Positions 33,335 to 42,930 are shown, counted from the first letter of the stretch. The stretch: DNA of 64,000 nt from Pseudomonadaceae bacterium (GCA_024236095.1 JACKLD010000014.1:208436-272435); one strand, 5' to 3'. Notes: generated by a model not told the origin, from the letters alone. A program made the numbers and translations.

Positions 33335-35328
33335 GCGGCCTCCGCATCCTTGCGGGTGTCAACTTCACCTTTCACCCGCGCAATGAAGGCATCCAACGGC
33401 ATCGCTCCCAAATCGGTGCCATCACGCAAACGTACCGCCACCGTACCTGCCTCGGCCTCTTTGGCGCCCACCACCAGCATGTAGGGCACCTTGCGTTGCT
33501 GGGCGATGAGAATCTTCTTCTGCATGCGCTCGTTGCTGTCGTCCACTTCGACGCGCAGGCCACCGGTGGCGGTCACCACGGGGGCTTCAAACAGTTTGCG
33601 GCGCACCGCTTCCGCATAGTCGGCCTGCTTGTCGGTGATGGGGATGACCACCGCCTGCACCGGTGCCAGCCAGACGGGGAATTTGCCTTCGTAGTTTTCA
33701 ATCAAAATGCCGATAAAGCGCTCCAAACTCCCCAAAATGGCACGGTGCAGCATCACACACGGCACGCGCTCACCTTGCTCGTTGGTGTAGTCGGCGCCCA
33801 GACGTACCGGCATGTTGAAGTCCACTTGCAACGTACCGCACTGCCAGTCGCGGCCGATGCAGTCGCGCAGCACAAACTCCAGTTTGGGGCCATAAAACGC
33901 ACCGTCGCCGGGGCTCAGCTTGAACTCTAAACCCGCATTGGTGCAGGCATCGGCAAGCGCTTGTTCCGCCTTGTCCCACAGGGCGTCGTCACCAATGCGC
34001 TTCTCCGGACGGGTGGAAAGCTTGACAAAATAATCGGTAAATCCAAGGTCGCGGTACACGTCGTTCAGCAGGTCGCAAAAAATACGGCTTTCCGACTGAA
34101 TCTGGTCGGCGGTACAAAAGATGTGCGCATCATCTTGGGTGAACGCGGTGCAACGCATCAGGCCATGTAACGCGCCTTTGGCCTCGTTACGCATACACGA
34201 GCCGAATTCGGCCATTCGCAGCGGCAAGTCGCGGTAGCTCTTGATGCCTTGGTTGAACACCTGTACGTGGCACGGGCAGTTCATCGGCTTCATGGCGTGG
34301 ACATCCACCACCTTGCCGCCCTTTTCCTCCTTGATGAGGAACAGGTCTTCAAAGTAGTTGGCCCAGTGCCCGCTGGCCTCATACAGGCTTTTATGAACCA
34401 TTTTCGGCGTGTTCACTTCCACATATCCCGCAGCGGCAAGCTTGCGACGGATGTAATCGGTCAACTCTACGTAAACCGTCCAACCTCCGGCGTGCCAGAA
34501 CGGCTGCCCCGGTGCTTCCTCCTGCAAATGGAATAAATCCAGCGCTGGGCCGATTTTGCGGTGGTCACGCTTTTCGGCCTCGGCGCGCATGACGAGGTAG
34601 GCGTCCAGTTCCTTCTGGGTGGCAAAGGCCACCACGTACAGGCGGGTAAGTTGCTGCTTGGTGGCATCGCCGCGCCAGTAGGCGCCGGCCAAATTGCTGA
34701 GGGTGAACGCCAGCGTCAGCTTGGACATCTCCGGTACATGCGGCCCACGGCAGAGGTCGAGGAATACCTCGGTGTCACCATCCATCTGGCGGTAAACGGA
34801 GAGGTATTTACCCTCTACCAATTCGCCCTTTTCCACGGCGCCGTCCACCAATTCCACCTTGTAGGGTTCGCCTTTGGTCTCAAAGTAACTGCGGACTTGG
34901 GCCGGCTCCCAATGCTCGCGCACCACGGCGTGGCCTTGGGAAATAATCTCGCGCATCCGTGCCTCAATTTTCGGCAAATCATCGCTGGAGATGGATTGGG
35001 CAAACTCCACATCGTAGTAACAGCCGTTGTCAATCGTCGGTCCGATGGCCAGTTTGGCGGTGGGGTACAACTCTTTCACCGCGCGCGCCAGCACCTGCGC
35101 CGCCAGCGTATGGCGGGCGGTATCCAAGCCCAGCGGGGTTTTCATCGTGGCAATGTTGAGCGACACATCATGGTCAATCGGGGAAAGAAGGTCTTGCGCC
35201 CTGCCATCCACTTCCACCGCCAACGCAGCCTTGGCCAACCCGGCCCCGATGCTTTCAGCCACCGCCTGTCCGGTGGTGGTGCCGTCAAACTCCTTCACCG
35301 AGTTGTCGGGCAGGGTAATGCGGACCAT
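33331..35328 (-). CDS. thrS: Threonyl-tRNA synthetase
   Basis: A 665-residue class II synthetase that charges tRNA-Thr and edits mischarged Ser. I chose the ATG at 35328 because AAGGAG lies 9 bases upstream and MVRITLPDNSVKEFDG is the normal TGS-domain start. The editing domain shows the HTLAAQVLARAVKELYP and YYDVEF motifs. The catalytic core has MKPMNCPCHVQVFNQG and MRNEAKGALHGLMR, with class II motif 3 near HRAILGSLERFIGILIE. The C-terminal anticodon-binding domain is complete. The family length is about 640-660. It leads the thrS-membrane protein-infC cluster. Confidence 0.95.
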   Translation of the reverse strand: MVRITLPDNSVKEFDGTTTGQAVAESIGAGLAKAALAVEVDGRAQDLLSPIDHDVSLNIATMKTPLGLDTARHTLAAQVLARAVKELYPTAKLAIGPTIDNGCYYDVEFAQSISSDDLPKIEARMREIISQGHAVVREHWEPAQVRSYFETKGEPYKVELVDGAVEKGELVEGKYLSVYRQMDGDTEVFLDLCRGPHVPEMSKLTLAFTLSNLAGAYWRGDATKQQLTRLYVVAFATQKELDAYLVMRAEAEKRDHRKIGPALDLFHLQEEAPGQPFWHAGGWTVYVELTDYIRRKLAAAGYVEVNTPKMVHKSLYEASGHWANYFEDLFLIKEEKGGKVVDVHAMKPMNCPCHVQVFNQGIKSYRDLPLRMAEFGSCMRNEAKGALHGLMRCTAFTQDDAHIFCTADQIQSESRIFCDLLNDVYRDLGFTDYFVKLSTRPEKRIGDDALWDKAEQALADACTNAGLEFKLSPGDGAFYGPKLEFVLRDCIGRDWQCGTLQVDFNMPVRLGADYTNEQGERVPCVMLHRAILGSLERFIGILIENYEGKFPVWLAPVQAVVIPITDKQADYAEAVRRKLFEAPVVTATGGLRVEVDDSNERMQKKILIAQQRKVPYMLVVGAKEAEAGTVAVRLRDGTDLGAMPLDAFIARVKGEVDTRKDAEAA

Positions 35329-35428
35329 GGCACAAAGCTCCTTGTTGGGCGGTTGGTTATGGGTTAACCGCCGCAACTTAGCGCAAAGCCGCTTGCCCGC
35401 CAAGGGTTTCCCTTGCACAATGCTTGCC

Positions 35429-36388
35429 ATGGCACTTTATCCTGAACTTACCCCCTTCCGCACCGGCCACCTGAAGCTGACCGACGGGCACAGCATGTAT
35501 TATGAGGAGTCGGGGAATCCGCAGGAGACACCAGTAGTTTACCTCCACGGCGGCCCGGGCAACGGCCTGTCCAGCAAGCACCGCCGCTATACCGACCCCA
35601 AAACAACCCACATCATCACGTATGACCAACGCGGCTGCGGCCAAAGCAAACCCCTGCATAGCCTGAAGGCCAACACCACCCAGCACTTGGTGGAAGACCT
35701 TGAACGCCTGCGCAAGCACCTGAAGCTGGAATCCTGGTTTGTGGCAGGGTTTAGCTGGGGCGCCACCTTGGCCTTGGCCTATGCCGAGGCTTACCCGCAA
35801 CGGGTACGGGGCCTTGTGGTTGGCGGCGTCTATTTGGGGACAAAACGCGAAACCGCATGGCTGACCCATCCCGACGGCGTGGCCCGCTTTTTCCCCAATG
35901 ACTACGCGGCGGTCATGGAAGCTTTGGACTATCCCAAGCCTGCCGATGTCAGCAACGCCCTGCTATCTATCTTCAAAAACGGCACCAAACGGGAGAAAGA
36001 ACAGGCAGCTTATGCATGGTGCCAACTGGAGGCAGCCGCCTGTGAAGCCAAACTCAATCGCAAAGAGTTGGTCAAGGAGCTAGAGGAAGACCGTGAAATT
36101 CTCCCAGCCCTTGCCCTTCTGGAAGCCCACTACTTCGCCAACGACTGCTTTTTGAAACCCGGCCAACTGCTCAACAACATTTACAAAATCGCCCATATTC
36201 CGCTGCATATCGTGCAAGGCGCGGCAGATATGGTGTGCCCGCCGGAAACCGCCATCGCCCTCCACGCCGCCCACCCCAACAGCCGCCTCTATTGGGTGGA
36301 AGGCGGCGGCCACCGTGCCAATCCGCCGCTTTTGCGCGCCCGCATGAACGCCATCAAAGACATGCTGAAAGCCGTCAAGCGCCTTTAG
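35429..36388 (+). CDS. pip: Proline iminopeptidase (alpha/beta hydrolase)
   Basis: A 319-residue alpha/beta hydrolase of peptidase family S33 that removes N-terminal proline from peptides. Hallmarks are the oxyanion segment HGGPGNGLS, then TYDQRGCGQSKP, the nucleophile elbow GFSWGATLALAYAEAYP (Ser in GFSWG), catalytic Asp in GAADMVCPP, and His in EGGGHRANP. Length is typical (about 310-320). An alternative ATG lies at 35420. It is divergent from thrS and its stop overlaps the convergent lipoprotein gene by 4 bases. Confidence 0.88.
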   Translation: MALYPELTPFRTGHLKLTDGHSMYYEESGNPQETPVVYLHGGPGNGLSSKHRRYTDPKTTHIITYDQRGCGQSKPLHSLKANTTQHLVEDLERLRKHLKLESWFVAGFSWGATLALAYAEAYPQRVRGLVVGGVYLGTKRETAWLTHPDGVARFFPNDYAAVMEALDYPKPADVSNALLSIFKNGTKREKEQAAYAWCQLEAAACEAKLNRKELVKELEEDREILPALALLEAHYFANDCFLKPGQLLNNIYKIAHIPLHIVQGAADMVCPPETAIALHAAHPNSRLYWVEGGGHRANPPLLRARMNAIKDMLKAVKRL

Positions 36389-36732
36389 CCGCCAACCTGT
36401 GGCCGCCCTACCATCCGCTGTCCGGCATCGTTGTCGTAAGGGTCCATCGGGCACCACGTATAGCTGGCCGCATCGCTGATGCCGTCTTCCATTACCACCC
36501 GCTTCACCGCATTGCGGTGGAAGCACAACTCCTTGCCCTCTTCCCGTTCCAGATAGGCATAAGTCGGGTAAATCTCGTCCAGCGCGAACATGTCGCGGAA
36601 ATCCTGCACCCGGTCGCGGGCCTGCCAGCGTTGCATATCCTTGTAAATCGCGTAATCCAGCTGTTCCTGCATTGCCTGCGTGCAGCCGCCCAAGGCCGTC
36701 ACCGCAATCAGCAGAGAGAACACGCGCATCAT
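36385..36732 (-). CDS. Small hypothetical lipoprotein
   Basis: A 115-residue protein with a lipoprotein signal (LLIAVTALGGC; lipid Cys about residue 17). The mature part is hydrophilic, with YKDMQRWQARDRVQDFRDMF and two further Cys residues (KELCFHRN and YTWCPMDP) that could form a disulfide. I do not recognise the family. Two ATG codons at 36732 and 36729 are adjacent. Its end overlaps the convergent proline iminopeptidase gene by 4 bases. Confidence 0.6.
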   Translation of the reverse strand: MMRVFSLLIAVTALGGCTQAMQEQLDYAIYKDMQRWQARDRVQDFRDMFALDEIYPTYAYLEREEGKELCFHRNAVKRVVMEDGISDAASYTWCPMDPYDNDAGQRMVGRPQVGG

Positions 36733-36808
36733 GCCACCAGCTTGTGAAGGATATGCCTAAAAGGCAAGCATGTGTATGCTGCACGGCCATCCCTGCGTGG
36801 CCGGTAGG

Positions 36809-37282
36809 TTACATGCCGCCGAACTTGAACTCCGCCAGACTTGCGTAAACCTTGCCGATTTCCTGTTCCCACACTTTCACCGTCACCGAGTGGCGGAACC
36901 AGTCATTGCCATAATTCAGCAACGGCACAATGCATGGGGCAAACCCTGCGCTGAACAGGCTGACCCCCGCCGCCAGCACGTTGGCATCGGTATGCCCGCC
37001 CACCACTAGCACTTCGTCCGGGTTTTGGCCGCGCAACCACTGCAAGAGCTCCATCGGCAAGGTAAAGCCTACCTTGTCGAACACCGTGCTGGTGGTTACC
37101 AGCACACCGTTGTCCATCGGCACGGGTTTGCCCATCTTGGCCAGCGGAACTTGCGCTTCGTCATGCCGCAGCAGGGTGGCCGCCGTGGGCATGGTTTGGG
37201 TCAACTGGTTAACCTGCGCTACCACCCCCGGCGACGGGCGGAAAAAATTCTGCATATCCACCGCCACCATGCACCGATTCAT
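36809..37282 (-). CDS. Isochorismatase-like protein lacking the catalytic cysteine
   Basis: A 157-residue protein of the cysteine-hydrolase (isochorismatase/nicotinamidase) fold. VAVDMQNFF near the N-terminus carries the usual Asp. FDKVGFT likely carries the Lys. The third catalytic position, normally Cys in TD-C, reads VVGGHTDANVLAAG, so the Cys is replaced by Asn. It is shorter than most members (about 180-210). It is probably non-catalytic or uses different chemistry. It is separated by 101 bases from the glycosyltransferase on the same strand. Confidence 0.65.
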   Translation of the reverse strand: MNRCMVAVDMQNFFRPSPGVVAQVNQLTQTMPTAATLLRHDEAQVPLAKMGKPVPMDNGVLVTTSTVFDKVGFTLPMELLQWLRGQNPDEVLVVGGHTDANVLAAGVSLFSAGFAPCIVPLLNYGNDWFRHSVTVKVWEQEIGKVYASLAEFKFGGM

Positions 37283-37383
37283 GCCAAAGCCCCGTTATTC
37301 TGCGTTGTTATTGGCTCCCATCTTGCCAATTTCAAACATGCTGACAAGTATCCTGCAGGCAAAAACGTCACCTGTGTCGGCAA

Positions 37384-38538
37384 TTATGCCGCAGCCATAT
37401 CCCATAGCCGCTGGTATGCTTCCCACTCGGCCTCGCACGTGTGGCGACTGGTAAACTGGGCCAACACCCGCATCCGCCCGGCCTTGCCCATCGCGGCCCA
37501 TTGGCGACGCTCCCGGAAAGCCTTGCGCAAGGCCTCCGCCAATGTTTCCACATCGTCCGGTGTCACCAACCATCCGGTCACGCCATCCGCCACGGTCTCC
37601 AAGCTGCCGCCGTGGGCACTGGCAATGACCGGGGTCTCCATCGCCATGGCTTCAATTGCCACGCGGCCGAAGGCTTCCGGCTTGGTGGAGCATGAAAGCG
37701 CCACATCGGCCGCCGCGTTCAAGGCCGCGATATCCTGCCGCGGCCCCAAAAAGCGCACCCGCTCCCGAATCCCCAAGTCATCGGCCAACACCTTCAGCTC
37801 GTCCAGATACGCCGCATTCTTGCAATCGCCCGCCAGTGCCACCGCCCACGGCATATCGGCCACTCGGGCCAAGGCTTGCAGCAACACGGCGTGCCCCTTC
37901 CAGCGGGTCAGCCGCCCGACCATCAGCAACAAAGGTGTCGCGGCATCGCCCGCCAAGGCATCGTGCAGCGCGCGCACTTCGGCAGGTGGGTGCGCCGCCG
38001 GGTCAAACACCGTCATATCCACGCCACGCGGTGCCACGTCAATTCGTGCCGGATTTTCATGGTACGTTTCAACAAGATGATGCTTAATAAAGGCCGAATT
38101 GGCAATCACTCTCTTGCCGCGCAACATCACGCGATTGTAGCCGCGTTTCCACACATTGCCAGAACCATACGTGCCATGAAAGGTCGTGATGAATTCAACA
38201 CGGGTGAAAAACGACATCTTGCAGGCAAGCCATCCGCTCCAGGCCGGAGCGCGGCTGCGAGCATGGACAATATGGATACGATATCGCCAAATCAACCACC
38301 AAACCACCACCATGTTCCACAGTAGCCACCATGGCGCCTTGCGGTGCAGCGGCAGGGGTATGTGCCGTACCCCGTGTCGCTCCAAGACCTCTGTCCAGCG
38401 TCCTCCAGACGAGGCCACCAACGGAGTCCCGCCCCGTTCCTCTATATAAAGGGCCATATCGACAGCGCCCTGTTCGGTCCCCCCCTCTTTCAGGGCCGGG
38501 ATAAGCTGAAGTACGCGAATGGGCCGGGGGAATTTCAT
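37384..38538 (-). CDS. Glycosyltransferase family 4 (GT-B fold)
   Basis: A 384-residue sugar transferase, probably for LPS, capsule or glycolipid. The N-terminal domain starts RVLQLIPALKEGGTEQGAVD (acceptor side). The C-terminal donor-binding domain has LLMVGRLTRWKGHAVLLQAL and the EX7E-type segment KPEAFGRVAIEAMAMETPVI. I use the ATG at 38538; ATG 38556 is also possible. An AT-rich stretch at 38580-38636 just upstream looks promoter-like (TTGGTC and TATACT on this strand). It is the only carbohydrate-polymer gene seen nearby. Confidence 0.8.
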   Translation of the reverse strand: MKFPRPIRVLQLIPALKEGGTEQGAVDMALYIEERGGTPLVASSGGRWTEVLERHGVRHIPLPLHRKAPWWLLWNMVVVWWLIWRYRIHIVHARSRAPAWSGWLACKMSFFTRVEFITTFHGTYGSGNVWKRGYNRVMLRGKRVIANSAFIKHHLVETYHENPARIDVAPRGVDMTVFDPAAHPPAEVRALHDALAGDAATPLLLMVGRLTRWKGHAVLLQALARVADMPWAVALAGDCKNAAYLDELKVLADDLGIRERVRFLGPRQDIAALNAAADVALSCSTKPEAFGRVAIEAMAMETPVIASAHGGSLETVADGVTGWLVTPDDVETLAEALRKAFRERRQWAAMGKAGRMRVLAQFTSRHTCEAEWEAYQRLWDMAAA

Positions 38539-38559
38539 GCCCCACTCTAAAAGCATCAA

Positions 38560-39031
38560 TGCCCCGCTGAAAGTTGCAGTTGAGCAATATGATAAGTATA
38601 TGCTTACTATTATTTGACCAAAGGATAATCATCCGTTGTATGAACAAGCCAGCTGGTCATGGAAAGAGCCTCTTTGTGGCCATTTTGGCATAAAAAGCAC
38701 ATGCCCATGCCGTGGGCGGGATGTTGCATCTCTGCAGTGTGCCCTGAGTATGTGCGTGCGGCAGGTTCCGGCGCGGCCCGTTTTCTGGAACCGTGTCGTA
38801 TGTGCAGGCAAAGTTTGGTGGGGGCTCGTGAAACATTGTGCGCTGGAGAGGCGTGCGTGATGCGCCCATGATCTTTGCAGGGGTATACGCTATAAAAATC
38901 CCCATACATGGGTTAATTGCAAAAAAGCAACATTGTTATGTATCCCAAACCATCCAATTGGCGTGCAGGCGGTGCCTAGACAACCCGTATGGGCTGCGGC
39001 ACACTTGCAGGCAGAAACGGGGTGATACCAT
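38560..39031. other. Gene-poor 470-base intergenic stretch
   Basis: No convincing gene is visible. The left end (38580-38636) is AT-rich and promoter-like for the glycosyltransferase. The remainder is of mixed composition, and short open frames on both strands lack start context or coding character. A TATAAAAAT motif lies near 38891. This is the longest gap without a repeat-family match in the window. Confidence 0.5.
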
Positions 39032-40015
39032 ATGCCGCCAACAAAATTCGCCGTGCTGGGCAATCCTGTGGTGGATGCCCTGATGCACGTCAGCGCCGCC
39101 GAACTGGCCAAACTCAACCTGCGTAAAGGCGATACCAACCTGCTGGCTGCCGCCGACATGTTTGCCCTCAGCGCCCGGCTGGAGGTCGAGACCTTCCGCG
39201 CCGGCGGTGCTGGTGCCAACATTGCCTACCATCTCGCCAAGCTTGGCCATCCGGTCTGCTTTCTCGGCCCGCTGGGAGACGACCCCGCCGGCCGCCACTT
39301 TTTTTCCGACATGTTGGCCAGCGGCCTGACCCTTAGCCCCCAGCACAAGGGCCTGCGGACGGTGGAGTTGTTCGTGATGGTCACGCCCGACGGCGCCCGC
39401 ACCATGGCGCAACCGCACCCCAACCCACCCAGTAACGAGCAAGACTGGCTTGATGCCAGTCTGTTGGCCAATGCCGACTGGTTGTTGGTGGAAGGCTACC
39501 TCGCCCGCGATTACCCCCAGGCTGCCATGGCCGCCTGTGCCGAGGCCCGTGCCCATGGCGCCAACATTTGCCTGCAATTGCCCGCTCCCGCCGCTTGCGC
39601 CGAGGCCGCCGCCAGTTTGGGCGCGCTCATTGAAGGTGGCCTCAACCTGCTTTTGGCCAATGTGCATGAGATAGAGGCCCTGCGCCCCCATCTTTCCGCC
39701 GCCGCATCGGCTAAACTGGAGGCCACTCCCCGCGTCATCACCGCCAGCGGCGAGGGCGCGACCTTCTACGATGACCAAGGCAACGGCACCACCGAGCCCT
39801 CCCGTACCATCGCCACTCCTGCCGACAACACCGGCGCGGGAGATGCCTTTGCCGCAGGCTTTTTGGCCGCATATGCCCCCGGTGGAAGCCCCGCCGTCGC
39901 CATGCGGCGCGGCCATCATCTTGGCGCGGCGGTCATCCAGCAACTCGGCGCCCGCCTGCCCGACCCCAAGGCCGTCTGGCTGAATGCCGACGCCGAAACC
40001 AACGTGGGTATCTAA
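39032..40015 (+). CDS. PfkB-family carbohydrate/nucleoside kinase
   Basis: A 327-residue sugar or adenosine kinase. The N-terminus has AVLGNPVVDAL and the substrate-binding GGAGANIAYHLAKLG. The C-terminal PfkB signature DNTGAGDAFAAGFL contains the catalytic Asp and anion hole. The overall pattern resembles the adenosine-kinase branch more than ribokinase, but the substrate cannot be set from sequence. It ends 6 bases before rsmE, so the two are probably co-transcribed. Confidence 0.85.
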   Translation: MPPTKFAVLGNPVVDALMHVSAAELAKLNLRKGDTNLLAAADMFALSARLEVETFRAGGAGANIAYHLAKLGHPVCFLGPLGDDPAGRHFFSDMLASGLTLSPQHKGLRTVELFVMVTPDGARTMAQPHPNPPSNEQDWLDASLLANADWLLVEGYLARDYPQAAMAACAEARAHGANICLQLPAPAACAEAAASLGALIEGGLNLLLANVHEIEALRPHLSAAASAKLEATPRVITASGEGATFYDDQGNGTTEPSRTIATPADNTGAGDAFAAGFLAAYAPGGSPAVAMRRGHHLGAAVIQQLGARLPDPKAVWLNADAETNVGI

Positions 40016-40021
40016 TACCCC

Positions 40022-40711
40022 ATGACCCACAACTTCCGCCAATTCTACTGCGAAGCCCCTTTGTGCGAAGGTCAGGCCGTTACTTTGCCTCCCGCGCTGC
40101 AACACCGCCTCCATAACGTGTTGCGGCTGAAAGCGGGCGACACCCTCCACCTCTTCGACGGCCACAACGGCATCTTTGCCGCCACGCTTGCCGATGCCAA
40201 GGCCCGCAGCGCCACGGTGGGCGCCTGCGTCCGCCCGTTTGCGCCGCCGCCCCCACTCACCTTGCTGATGGGCCTCCCCAAACGTGACGCATGGGAAACC
40301 ATCCTCCGCCAAGCCACTGAACTCGGCGCCACCGAAATCATCCCGTTGCTGGCCCGCCGCAGCGTCCCCACCAAACTCAATATGGAACGCGCCCGCGCCC
40401 TGCTGGTGGAAGCCGCCGAACAGTGCGAGCGCCACACCGTCCCCACGCTGGCTGAACCCCAACCGCTCCCCGCAGGCATCCAACAGTGGCACATCGCCAA
40501 CCCCGCCAGCCAACTGGCTTGGGCCAACGAGAACGGCGGCGCTCCCCTCCACGGCGCTAGCGCCGTGCTGGTCGGGCCGGAAGGCGGTTTCGACGACAAC
40601 GAACAGCAATGGCTCTCCGCCCAACCCTACATCCACACCGTCACCCTCGGCCCCACCGTCCTCCGCGCCGACACCGCCGCCGCCTGCGCCCTGACTCTTG
40701 CCCGCCTGTAA
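40022..40711 (+). CDS. rsmE: 16S rRNA m3U1498 methyltransferase RsmE
   Basis: A 229-residue SPOUT methyltransferase that modifies U1498 of 16S rRNA. Family marks include an N-terminal PUA-like part (HNVLRLKAGDTLHLFDG), LLMGLPKRDAWETILRQATE, LGATEIIPLLARRS, and the knot region VLVGPEGGFDDNE and TLGPTVLRADTAAACAL. Length is normal (about 230-245). It follows the PfkB kinase by 6 bases. Confidence 0.92.
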   Translation: MTHNFRQFYCEAPLCEGQAVTLPPALQHRLHNVLRLKAGDTLHLFDGHNGIFAATLADAKARSATVGACVRPFAPPPPLTLLMGLPKRDAWETILRQATELGATEIIPLLARRSVPTKLNMERARALLVEAAEQCERHTVPTLAEPQPLPAGIQQWHIANPASQLAWANENGGAPLHGASAVLVGPEGGFDDNEQQWLSAQPYIHTVTLGPTVLRADTAAACALTLARL

Positions 40712-40774
40712 CAAAACACTGGCCAAACGCCCACAATTTCGCTACATAGCGGGCAGCAACAGAGAGAATTCCCC

Positions 40775-42604
40775 ATGTCCACCGCAAACGTCCGCAACAT
40801 CGCCATCATCGCCCACGTCGACCACGGCAAAACCACGCTGGTGGATGCCCTGCTCAAGCAGACCGGCACACACGAAAGCGAAGGCAACGCCCGCGTGATG
40901 GACAGCAATGACCTCGAGCGCGAGCGCGGCATCACCATTTTGGCCAAAACCACCGCCATCGAGTACAAAAACCACCGTATCAACGTGGTCGATACCCCCG
41001 GACACGCCGACTTTGGCGGCGAGGTCGAGCGTATCCTCGGCATGGTGGATGGCTGCGTGCTGCTGGTGGACGCCGCCGAAGGCCCCATGCCGCAAACCAA
41101 ATTCGTGCTGGGAAAGGCCCTGCAACTGGGCCTTAAGCCCATTCTGGTGGTCAACAAAATCGACCGCTCCGACGCCCGCCCGGATGAAGTGGTGAATGAA
41201 ACGTTCGACCTGTTTGACAGCCTCGGTGCCACCGACGAACAGATGGACTTCCCCATCCTCTACGCCGTGGGGCGCGACGGCTGGGTGGCCAAAGACTACA
41301 AACACCCCACCACCGATTGCTTCGAGTTGCTCGACTTGGTGCTCACCCACGTTCCCGCCCCCAAAGGCGACGAAACCAAGCCCTTCTCCATGCTGGTCAG
41401 CATCATCGAGCGCAACGAGTTTCTGGGCCGTGTGGTCACCGGCCGCGTGCACAGCGGCACCATCAAGAAAAACCAGCCCATCAAGGCTATGGACCGCGAG
41501 GGGAACGACATCCAGCGCGGCAAGGCGGTGCAACTGTTCAGCTTCCACGGGCTGAAGAAAGTGCCGGTGGATGAAGCCCGTGCGGGGGAAATCATCGCGC
41601 TGGCGGGGCTGGATGAAGCCTTTGTCAGCCACACCATCTGCGCGCCGGAGGTGGCCAAACCCCTGCCCGCCGTGGAAATCGACCCGCCCACCATGGTGAT
41701 GACCTTCGGCGTGAACGATTCTCCGCTGTCCGGCACCGAGGGCAAAAAGCTCACCAGCCGTGAAATCGGCGCCCGCCTGTTCCAAGAGGCTGAAACCAAT
41801 GTCGGGCTGCGGGTCGAGCAAGGTGGCAGCGCCGAAACCTTCCGCGTGATGGGCCGTGGCGAACTCCACCTCGGCGTGCTGATCGAGACCATGCGCCGCG
41901 AAGGCTTCGAGTTGTCCATCTCGCGGCCTGAAACCATCATGCGCGAAGAAAACGGCGTGAAGCTCGAGCCTTATGAGGAAATCGTGATCGACGTGGACGA
42001 CGAATTCGCCGGCAGCGTCATGGAGAAAATGGGCCTGCGCAAAGCCGAACTCACCAACATGATCGCCGACCACCACGGCAAGCAGCGCCTTATTTTCGTG
42101 GGCCCCAGCCGTGGGATGATCGGCTACCGCAGCGAATTCCTTACCGATACGCGCGGCACCGGTGTGCTCACCCGCCAGTTCAAGGAATATGCGCCGGTCA
42201 AATCCACCCCCGCAGGCCGCCGCAACGGCGTGCTGGTCAGTATGGCCAGCGGAACCTCCACGGCCTACATCCTCAACGAACTGGAGGCCCGTGGCACCCT
42301 CTTTGTCGGCGCGGGCATCACCATCTACGACGGGATGATTGTCGGTGAAAACAGCCGCGAAGACGACTTGGAAGTGAACCCCACCCACGCCAAAAAGCTC
42401 TCCAACGTGCGCGCCGCCGGCAAGGATGAAGCCATCCGCCTCACACCGCCCCGCGACATCACGCTGGAGTACGCGCTCACCTACATCCAGGACGACGAGC
42501 TGGTGGAAGTGACCCCCAAATCCATCCGCCTGCGCAAGAAGGGGCTGGATACCCACGAGCGCAAACGCCACCGCCGCGCCATGGAGGCGGGGCAGACCGT
42601 CTAA
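40775..42604 (+). CDS. typA: Ribosome-associated GTPase BipA/TypA
   Basis: A 609-residue translational GTPase involved in ribosome assembly and stress growth. G1 is IAHVDHGKTTL, G3 is VDTPGHADFGGEVE, and G4 is NKIDR. Domains resembling EF-G follow, and the BipA-specific C-terminal domain shows VLTRQFKEYAP, GRRNGVLVSMASGTSTAYIL and NVRAAGKDEAIRLTPP. Length matches E. coli BipA (607). The gene ends just before a GC-rich hairpin repeat that may terminate it. Confidence 0.95.
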   Translation: MSTANVRNIAIIAHVDHGKTTLVDALLKQTGTHESEGNARVMDSNDLERERGITILAKTTAIEYKNHRINVVDTPGHADFGGEVERILGMVDGCVLLVDAAEGPMPQTKFVLGKALQLGLKPILVVNKIDRSDARPDEVVNETFDLFDSLGATDEQMDFPILYAVGRDGWVAKDYKHPTTDCFELLDLVLTHVPAPKGDETKPFSMLVSIIERNEFLGRVVTGRVHSGTIKKNQPIKAMDREGNDIQRGKAVQLFSFHGLKKVPVDEARAGEIIALAGLDEAFVSHTICAPEVAKPLPAVEIDPPTMVMTFGVNDSPLSGTEGKKLTSREIGARLFQEAETNVGLRVEQGGSAETFRVMGRGELHLGVLIETMRREGFELSISRPETIMREENGVKLEPYEEIVIDVDDEFAGSVMEKMGLRKAELTNMIADHHGKQRLIFVGPSRGMIGYRSEFLTDTRGTGVLTRQFKEYAPVKSTPAGRRNGVLVSMASGTSTAYILNELEARGTLFVGAGITIYDGMIVGENSREDDLEVNPTHAKKLSNVRAAGKDEAIRLTPPRDITLEYALTYIQDDELVEVTPKSIRLRKKGLDTHERKRHRRAMEAGQTV

Positions 42605-42620
42605 CCATATCCGAAGGAGG

Positions 42621-42720
42621 TTAAGGGGGCGAAGCCCCCTTACGCCGGAGTCGTCATTCCAGCCCCGCCAAGCTGAAGCAACGGCAACTGACGGACAGCT
42701 GGAATCCAGTGTCCAACGCC
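42621..42720. repeat. Full ~100-bp dispersed GC-rich repeat with terminal hairpin
   Basis: The left end is a perfect hairpin TAAGGGGGC-GAA-GCCCCCTTA (42622-42642). Then come CGTCATTCCAGCCCCGCC, AAGCTGAAGCAACGG, and ACAGCTGGAATCCAGTGTCCA at the right end. The CATTCCAG and CTGGAATC segments can pair. A near-complete copy lies inverted at 56709-56814; partial ones are at 17484, 5461 and 56594. Confidence 0.75.
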
Positions 42721-42781
42721 ACGTTCCTATACAAGAAACAAATCAAACAGCTTTGTCTCGTGCGTTCTGCATAACCCGTAT

Positions 42782-42855
42782 GGATTGCTTCGTTGGGCGG
42801 CAAACAACATCGGGGCCTTCGCGCAAACCCTGGGTCGCCCGCCCTCGCAATGACG
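42782..42855. repeat. Inverse copy of the CGTCATTGCGAG/GAAGCAATC element
   Basis: It starts GATTGCTTCG and ends CCTCGCAATGACG, the mirror image of the element at 5389. With the repeat at 42621 it fills most of the 343-base gap after typA; the rest of the gap holds no gene. Confidence 0.55.
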
Positions 42856-42930
42856 GGGGCTTTATGGAACAGTTGCCAACCCTTTTGGCCTTGTGTACTG
42901 AATAATCAAACCTCAGGAAAGAGTTAAACC

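Noticed and set aside
38657..38905. Cys-rich short frames in the 38.6-38.9 kb gap
   Set aside because: Several overlapping frames on both strands have no ribosome site or domain; I treat the gap as non-coding.
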